38,036 nucleotides of DNA from the NCBI GenBank assembly GCA_011049715.1, contig DRHF01000347.1, forward strand, positions 1 to 38,036, written 5' to 3'. Below, piece by piece: positions 33,290-38,036 of this stretch. A program made the position numbers and the translations under genes. The notes beneath the pieces are model-generated. The model was not told the DNA's origin. It did no database searches and worked only from the letters and a program-made list of their open reading frames with translations. Position 1 is the first letter of the stretch; every line of letters begins with the position of its first letter. The DNA comes from Desulfobacterales bacterium (GTDB lineage: Bacteria; Desulfobacterota; Desulfobacteria; Desulfobacterales; UBA2156).

Positions 33290-33487
33290 CTCAAGTTTCG
33301 CACCACCAATGGGGCACGGTTCCACATCTGGTGTTGGGTAAATAAAATTTTTTGAAAAAACAATGAGGCAATCAATTTGAACCGGTATCCATAAAGTAAT
33401 CACCGTGCACAGGCACGCGATGGTCTGGTTTCTTTTTACCCTATGCCTGATGCGACTTTCCTTAAAATATCAGGTGCGAAACTTGAG
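33290..33487. mobile_element. 198-bp MITE-like element with perfect 15-bp terminal inverted repeats
   Basis: CTCAAGTTTCGCACC (33290-33304) and its exact complement at 33473-33487 bound the element. The 7-bp ATGATTA is directly repeated on both sides (33283-33289 and 33488-33494), as for a target-site duplication. The interior is non-coding. A truncated relative with the same end lies at 18838-18937, so the element has been mobile in this genome. A lone 12-base CTCAAGTTTCGC at 31734-31745 may be another relic. The transposase that moves it is unknown. Confidence 0.75.
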
Positions 33488-33551
33488 ATGATTACTTTTT
33501 CATAACAATTTTGATTTGAAAAAAACAGTTTGGTCAGCTTCTGTATGACAT

Positions 33552-35216
33552 ATGAAACAAACGATTAATAACCTCATTTTAAAAGCAGCAACACGCGCGT
33601 ATCAAAAGGGAGATTTGCCCTCTGGAGAATTTTCTGAAATTGAAATAGAGGAGCCGAAATACGATGCACACGGTGATTTTTCAACAAACATAGCAATGAA
33701 AATGGCATCGGTTCAAAAGATATCCCCCAGAAAGATCGCAGAAGTGATCATCGATCAAATGGACGATCCTGATCGAATAATTAAGAAAACAGAGATTGCA
33801 GGACCGGGGTTTATCAATTTTTTTCTAAAGGCATCCTTTTGGTATCCGGTCCTCCGGAAAATCCATGATAAGGGTTCAAAATATGGTTCTTCAAACATAG
33901 GTAATAGAGAAAAAATTCAAGTGGAGTTTGTCAGTTCCAACCCGACAGGACCACTTCATATCGGACACGGCAGAGGAGCTGCAGTTGGGGACAGCATCGG
34001 GAATATCCTTTCATTTTGCGGATATGAGATTCAAAAAGAATATTATATAAACGATTCCGGCAGGCAAATATATACCTTGGGCCGATCTGTGTACCTCCGC
34101 TACAAGGAACTGATAGGTCAACCTATCTCCTTTCCCCCGGAATGTTATCAGGGAGATTATATCCGCGAGTTCGCTGCTTTTGTAAAAGCGGATAAAGGGA
34201 GTAAGCTTCTGGATATGGATGAGGAGAATGCCATTTCCTATTGTGCAAAACTGATGGCAAAAAAAATCCTTTCGGGAATCCATCAAGATTTAAATGCGTT
34301 CGGAGTGAAGTTCGATAATTGGTTCAGTGAACAAAGCCTTTATGATGCCGGCATGGTGGATGAAATCATAAACAACTTTCAACAACGGGAGATAATCTAT
34401 CAAAAAGATGGCGCTCTATGGTTTAACACCCATAAGTTCGGAGATGAAAAAGACCGAGTGGTGGTCAAAAAAAATGGACAGACAACCTATTTTGCTTCGG
34501 ACATCGCCTACCACATGGATAAGTATCATCGAGGATTCGATCGCGTAATCGACGTGTGGGGGGCAGATCATCACGGATATATCCCCCGTGTTGCGGCAGC
34601 AATAGAGGCATCCGGGAAACATCGCAACCAATTTCAGGTCATTCTAGTTCATCTGGTCAATCTCTTAAGGGGCGGAGAGCCTGTCGCCATGTCCACCCGT
34701 ATGGGTCAATTCATCACCCTGAGGAATATCATCGATGAAGTCGGCCGCGATGCTGCCCGGTTTATTTTCCTGACCCGGCATCATGAAAGTCCCCTCGATT
34801 TCGATTTAGAAGTTGCCAAAAAAAAGACAAATGAAAATCCCGTATATTATGTTCAGTACGTCCATGCCAGAATTGCAAGCATTGCCCGCAAAGGAAAGGA
34901 TTGGGGAAAAATAGATGTGACATGGGATGAACAAGCGGTCAACAGGTTGAGAACGCCGGAGGAAATTCAACTGATGAAGGCAATGGCCCGTTATCCGGAT
35001 GTGGTTCAACACAGCGCGAATTCATTGGAACCCCATCACATTACCTATTATCTCACACATCTCGCTGCATTGTTTCATGCATATTACAATAAACACAGGG
35101 TGCTCACCGATGACCCCATTTTATCCCACGGACGGCTCTATCTGGTATTTGCCGTGAAAAAGGTAATAAAAAGCGGCCTCACCCTTCTGGGGGTGTCAGC
35201 TCCAGAGAAGATGTAA
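33552..35216 (+). CDS. argS: Arginyl-tRNA synthetase
   Basis: A 554-residue class I synthetase that charges tRNA-Arg. It has the N-terminal additional domain (about 1-100), the HIGH motif in [14 protein letters not shown] (His136-His139), the [10 protein letters not shown] stretch, and a KMSKS-equivalent (AMSTRMGQF), degenerate as in most ArgRS. The C-terminal helical anticodon-binding domain includes [13 protein letters not shown] and ends with [15 protein letters not shown]. Length is usual for bacterial ArgRS. Upstream is the 198-bp inverted-repeat element. It leads the run argS, SPOR protein, gatC, gatA, 61-residue protein, mutL, all on the plus strand with short gaps. Confidence 0.97.
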   Translation: MKQTINNLILKAATRAYQKGDLPSGEFSEIEIEEPKYDAHGDFSTNIAMKMASVQKISPRKIAEVIIDQMDDPDRIIKKTEIAGPGFINFFLKASFWYPVLRKIHDKGSKYGSSNIGNREKIQVEFVSSNPTGPLHIGHGRGAAVGDSIGNILSFCGYEIQKEYYINDSGRQIYTLGRSVYLRYKELIGQPISFPPECYQGDYIREFAAFVKADKGSKLLDMDEENAISYCAKLMAKKILSGIHQDLNAFGVKFDNWFSEQSLYDAGMVDEIINNFQQREIIYQKDGALWFNTHKFGDEKDRVVVKKNGQTTYFASDIAYHMDKYHRGFDRVIDVWGADHHGYIPRVAAAIEASGKHRNQFQVILVHLVNLLRGGEPVAMSTRMGQFITLRNIIDEVGRDAARFIFLTRHHESPLDFDLEVAKKKTNENPVYYVQYVHARIASIARKGKDWGKIDVTWDEQAVNRLRTPEEIQLMKAMARYPDVVQHSANSLEPHHITYYLTHLAALFHAYYNKHRVLTDDPILSHGRLYLVFAVKKVIKSGLTLLGVSAPEKM

Positions 35217-35227
35217 TTATTTCGGAA

Positions 35228-35932
35228 ATGGGAAATAATGAAAAAAATAAGAAATCTTTGCCAAAAGGACAGAAGCCGCAAATTAATGGCAGGCACAAAA
35301 CATATCTGATATGGTTTTCGGTGATCTTTTTTGTTGCAGCTTGGATGTTTTTCCTCGGTATTCTGGTGGGAAGGGGAACGGCTCCTGTAAAATTTGATAT
35401 CGGAAAGCTTCAAAAAAAATTGACCGCCTTAAAGGCGGCGGATATTAATAAAAAACTTACCCGATTCAAAATAGACTCCGATTTTGATAAGCATAAGGCG
35501 GATCTCGATTTTTACGAAGATCTTCAAAAGGGTAGGGATGACATCAGGCCGCCTGAACCGGTTTTAAAGTCAAAAAAAAAATTCTTGGGTGAGAAACAAA
35601 AGAAAATTTCGAAAAAAACCGTCTCTGACAAAAATAAAAATTCTGATGAATCGATCCGAAAAGACAATACCCTTTATCAAAAAAAAATACCGGACCCAAC
35701 CTTCAACCTTACGATCCAGGTTGCTTCGTTTAAGAATCAAAAAGACGCGGACAGGATGGTAGCAAAATTAAAAAAAAGGAAATATCCCGCATACAGCGCG
35801 ATCGGCGTAATACCGGGTAAGGGTATATGGTACAGAGTGCGAATCGGTTATTTTAAAACCCGGGCAGGCGCCACTCACATGCTGGACCGGTTAAAACAAG
35901 AGAACCGCAAGGCGTTTTTAATTCACCGCTAA
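35228..35932 (+). CDS. SPOR-domain membrane protein
   Basis: A 234-residue protein with a basic cytoplasmic start, a single membrane helix (about 25-47), a Lys-rich linker (about 50-155) and a C-terminal SPOR domain (about 160-234: LTIQVASFKNQKDADRMVAKL, then WYRVRIGYFKTRAGATHML, in pieces). SPOR domains bind septal peptidoglycan stripped of stem peptides, so a role near division sites is likely. It is 11 bp after argS, a spacing that suggests cotranscription. No enzymatic domain is present. SPOR proteins next to argS are common in related genomes by my recollection. Confidence 0.9.
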   Translation: MGNNEKNKKSLPKGQKPQINGRHKTYLIWFSVIFFVAAWMFFLGILVGRGTAPVKFDIGKLQKKLTALKAADINKKLTRFKIDSDFDKHKADLDFYEDLQKGRDDIRPPEPVLKSKKKFLGEKQKKISKKTVSDKNKNSDESIRKDNTLYQKKIPDPTFNLTIQVASFKNQKDADRMVAKLKKRKYPAYSAIGVIPGKGIWYRVRIGYFKTRAGATHMLDRLKQENRKAFLIHR

Positions 35933-35948
35933 CTCAATTGGGCTTATC

Positions 35949-36239
35949 ATGAAAATTACCAAAGATGAAGTGATTCATGTCGCCAATCTAGCTCGCCTCG
36001 AACTGGATAAAGCATCAATGGAAACATTTGCCAACCAGATTGGGAGGGTTATAGACTACATTGGCCTGCTGAACACGGTTAAAACAGAAGGTGTGAAACC
36101 AACAACCCACGCGATTTCCTTGACCAATGCGTTCCGGGAAGATGAAAAGAAAAACCATCTTGACTTGATGAAGACGCTTTCCAATGCGCCTGAAAAAGAG
36201 GAGGAACATTTTATCGTTCCAAAGATAATTGGAGGATAA
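35949..36239 (+). CDS. gatC: Asp/Glu-tRNA amidotransferase subunit C
   Basis: A 96-residue GatC subunit of the GatCAB amidotransferase, which converts Asp-tRNA-Asn and Glu-tRNA-Gln to the amide forms. Recognised from EVIHVANLARLELDK, QIGRVIDYIGLLNTV and the VKPTTHA-containing belt that wraps GatA/GatB, then the conserved FREDE. It lies 16 bp after the SPOR gene and 12 bp before gatA. GatB is not in this window. Its presence implies an indirect route to Asn-tRNA or Gln-tRNA in this organism. Confidence 0.96.
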   Translation: MKITKDEVIHVANLARLELDKASMETFANQIGRVIDYIGLLNTVKTEGVKPTTHAISLTNAFREDEKKNHLDLMKTLSNAPEKEEEHFIVPKIIGG

Positions 36240-36251
36240 AAACCGATTGAT

Positions 36252-37712
36252 ATGAACCTTTATGAACTCACCATACAACAAGCTCACAGACTTTTATCGG
36301 AAAAGGAGATATCTTCCCAGGAACTGACAGCTGCTGTTATTGACCGCATCAAAACGGTTGATGAAAAAACAAAAGCATACATTACAGTGGCAGAAAAAAC
36401 AGCGATGGAAGAGGCTCGGTTGGCTGATAAAATTATTTCCGAGGGAAATACTTTACCGCTGACCGGAATTCCTATTGCGATTAAGGATCTTATTTGTACG
36501 GAGGGAATCCGCACCACATGTGCGTCTAAAATTCTCGAAAACTTTATTCCACCATACGATGCCACCGTTATAAAAAAGCTGAAAAATGAAGGCGCGGTGA
36601 TCGTTGGAAAAGTGAACATGGATGAATTTGCCATGGGTTCTTCAACTGAGCATTCAAGTATGAAATTAACCCACAATCCCTGGGATCTGGAGAGAATTCC
36701 CGGAGGGTCAAGCGGTGGTGCTGCCGTAGCGGTGGCAGCTGATATGTGTTTAGGGGCCCTCGGCTCAGACACCGGGGGATCTATCCGTCAGCCCGCATCC
36801 CACTGCGGTGTTGTGGGGATGAAACCCACCTATGGCAGGGTTTCTCGGTTCGGATTGGTGGCCTTCGCATCCTCCCTTGACCAGATCGGCCCATTGACAA
36901 AAAATGTCCGGGATTGTGCAATGCTGCTGAAAGTCATCTCAGGTGATGATCCCTCTGATTCAACGTCGGTACCCAAAGATGTTCCGGATTATACATTATT
37001 ATTTCAAGATGGTCTCAAGGGAATTACCGTCGGCATACCAAAGGAGTATCAATCGACAAAAGGGCTTAATCCTGAAGTTTCCGCTGCAATAAAAAGTGCT
37101 GTAAAGACCATTGAAGCCCTAGGCGCCAACTGCATCGAGGTTTCCCTGCCGCATGTGGAATATGCGGTCGCGGCCTATTATGTGATCGCCTCCTCCGAGG
37201 CCAGTTCAAACCTTGCCAGATATGACGGGGTTAAATATGGTTTTAGGGATAAAGGCAACGGCAAATTGATGGGAATGTACAGAAGTACCCGGTCAAAAGG
37301 ATTCGGGACAGAAGTCCAAAGAAGGATCATCATCGGAACCTACTGTCTTTCTGCGGGGTATTATGATGCATATTACAAGAAAGCATCACAGGTGAGGACG
37401 CTAATCATGGAAGATTTTTGCCGGGCCTTTAAAATTTGTCAGGTGATTTTGTCGCCCGTGGCTCCGACCCCGGCCTTTAAAATAGGGGAAAAGTACGATG
37501 ATCCACTTACTATGTACCTATCTGATATATTTACACTTTCAGCCAATCTTGCCGGGATACCGGGTATGTCGATCCCCTGCGGATTCTCTTCCGAGGGGCT
37601 CCCGATCGGATTGCAGATAATGGGAAACCATTTTAACGAAGAAGTGATGTTCAAGGTGGCGCACAATTTTGAGAAGGCCACCGATTTCCATACCCAAAAA
37701 CCGGTATTGTAA
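36252..37712 (+). CDS. gatA: Asp/Glu-tRNA amidotransferase subunit A
   Basis: A 486-residue amidase-family subunit that supplies ammonia from glutamine to the GatB active site. The amidase signature catalytic residues are seen: Lys78 (IAIKDL), Ser153 (GGSSGG) and Ser177 (SDTGGSIRQPA), and the length equals typical GatA. It forms GatCAB with the gene just before it. Gap to gatC is 12 bp. Nothing is odd in the sequence. It is followed 11 bp later by a 61-residue gene. Confidence 0.97.
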   Translation: MNLYELTIQQAHRLLSEKEISSQELTAAVIDRIKTVDEKTKAYITVAEKTAMEEARLADKIISEGNTLPLTGIPIAIKDLICTEGIRTTCASKILENFIPPYDATVIKKLKNEGAVIVGKVNMDEFAMGSSTEHSSMKLTHNPWDLERIPGGSSGGAAVAVAADMCLGALGSDTGGSIRQPASHCGVVGMKPTYGRVSRFGLVAFASSLDQIGPLTKNVRDCAMLLKVISGDDPSDSTSVPKDVPDYTLLFQDGLKGITVGIPKEYQSTKGLNPEVSAAIKSAVKTIEALGANCIEVSLPHVEYAVAAYYVIASSEASSNLARYDGVKYGFRDKGNGKLMGMYRSTRSKGFGTEVQRRIIIGTYCLSAGYYDAYYKKASQVRTLIMEDFCRAFKICQVILSPVAPTPAFKIGEKYDDPLTMYLSDIFTLSANLAGIPGMSIPCGFSSEGLPIGLQIMGNHFNEEVMFKVAHNFEKATDFHTQKPVL

Positions 37713-37723
37713 GGAAGCTCGTA

Positions 37724-37909
37724 ATGAATATACAGCCGGAAGGTGAAGATTTGAGAAAAGCAGTCACATGGGTTTTGGAAGAAAAGAAATTTAATTCGGG
37801 AAAAACGTTGAAAGAACTCATCGAGGAAGCCTGTCTACAATTCGATCTTTCGCCGATGGACGCGGAATTCTTATACCGATCCACTTCCCTTAAGGACAAA
37901 GCGGTTTAG
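37724..37909 (+). CDS. Small conserved-looking protein between gatA and mutL, unknown
   Basis: A 61-residue acidic helical protein with no Cys-rich or membrane motif. Pieces: EDLRKAVTWVLEE, KTLKELIEEACLQFDLSPMDAEFLYR. The helix-turn pattern could be a small DNA- or protein-binding fold. Its stop overlaps the mutL start region: its TAG ends at 37909 and mutL begins at 37910. ATG 37724 lies 11 bp after gatA with AAGGAAG ahead. I do not recognise a family. The tight spacing supports a real gene. Confidence 0.6.
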   Translation: MNIQPEGEDLRKAVTWVLEEKKFNSGKTLKELIEEACLQFDLSPMDAEFLYRSTSLKDKAV

Positions 37910-38036
37910 ATGTCAAATATAAAAATCCTACCTGAAATCCTGTCAAACAAAATTGCTGCCGGTGAAGTGGTTGAGCGACCATCTTCAGTTGTCAAAGAGT
38001 TGGTGGAAAATGCATTGGACGCAGCAAGTACCCGTA
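37910..38036 (+). CDS. mutL: DNA mismatch repair protein MutL (N-terminal fragment)
   Basis: The window ends after 42 residues of this gene. [20 protein letters not shown] and [18 protein letters not shown] are the typical MutL N-terminus with the GHKL ATPase motif I (IAAGEV, ENALDA with the catalytic Glu and Asn). MutL couples mismatch recognition by MutS to strand repair. It is contiguous with the 61-residue gene, with no gap. Confidence 0.97.
   Translation, partial: MSNIKILPEILSNKIAAGEVVERPSSVVKELVENALDAASTR

Noticed and set aside
1-38036. Further in-frame stop codons that could encode Sec, and CRISPR or phage genes
   Set aside because: Other genes end normally with family-length proteins, and no phased short repeats, integrase or phage structural genes were seen.

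Overview
The window reads as ordinary chromosome of a Desulfobacterota bacterium, probably a Desulfobacterales-like sulfate reducer. This is inferred, not proven. It rests on protein character (BMP-family nucleoside importer, COG2509 flavoprotein, multidomain GAF/PAS kinases), gatCA next to argS, a sigma-54-type promoter, small inverted-repeat elements between genes, and an apparent selenocysteine codon. No rRNA, tRNA, CRISPR array, prophage or complete insertion sequence was seen.

Left part (1-15.2 kb): a CsoR-type metal sensor diverges from an operon of an MMPL/RND exporter, a LolA-like periplasmic protein and an outer-membrane barrel, with a palindromic operator on each side. A 160-bp MITE-like element follows. 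Next comes a minus-strand run: degP, a methyltransferase, ccmH, a PCYCGC-family protein whose frame continues through an in-frame UGA (putative selenoprotein), and an unrecognised 230-residue protein. The degP upstream region has a GG-N10-GC sigma-54 promoter and two near-identical palindromes that look like enhancer sites. After it lie a small secreted protein with a TlpA-like thioredoxin, a convergent VanZ-like protein, thrS with a small Cys-rich protein and a terminator, and an overlapping trio (TfoX-like, P-loop kinase-like, lipoprotein).

Middle part (15.6-30 kb): a large hybrid sensor kinase, then a nucleoside-salvage island. A periplasmic e(P4)-type phosphatase could release nucleosides, a BMP/ABC importer could bring them in, and MTA phosphorylase, purine and pyrimidine nucleoside phosphorylases, cytidine deaminase and deoxyribose-phosphate aldolase could degrade them to bases and central-carbon intermediates. 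Phosphopentomutase is not in the window.

Right part (30-38 kb): a Cys-rich FAD oxidoreductase, a radical-SAM-like protein with a CX4CX2C motif, then argS, a SPOR-domain protein, gatC, gatA, a 61-residue conserved-looking protein and the start of mutL. A complete 198-bp inverted-repeat element sits upstream of argS and a truncated relative sits upstream of the MTA phosphorylase gene.

The most notable signal is the putative selenoprotein at 6438-6938: a UxxC motif where the family has CxxC, with an eight-pair hairpin starting 15 nt after the UGA.
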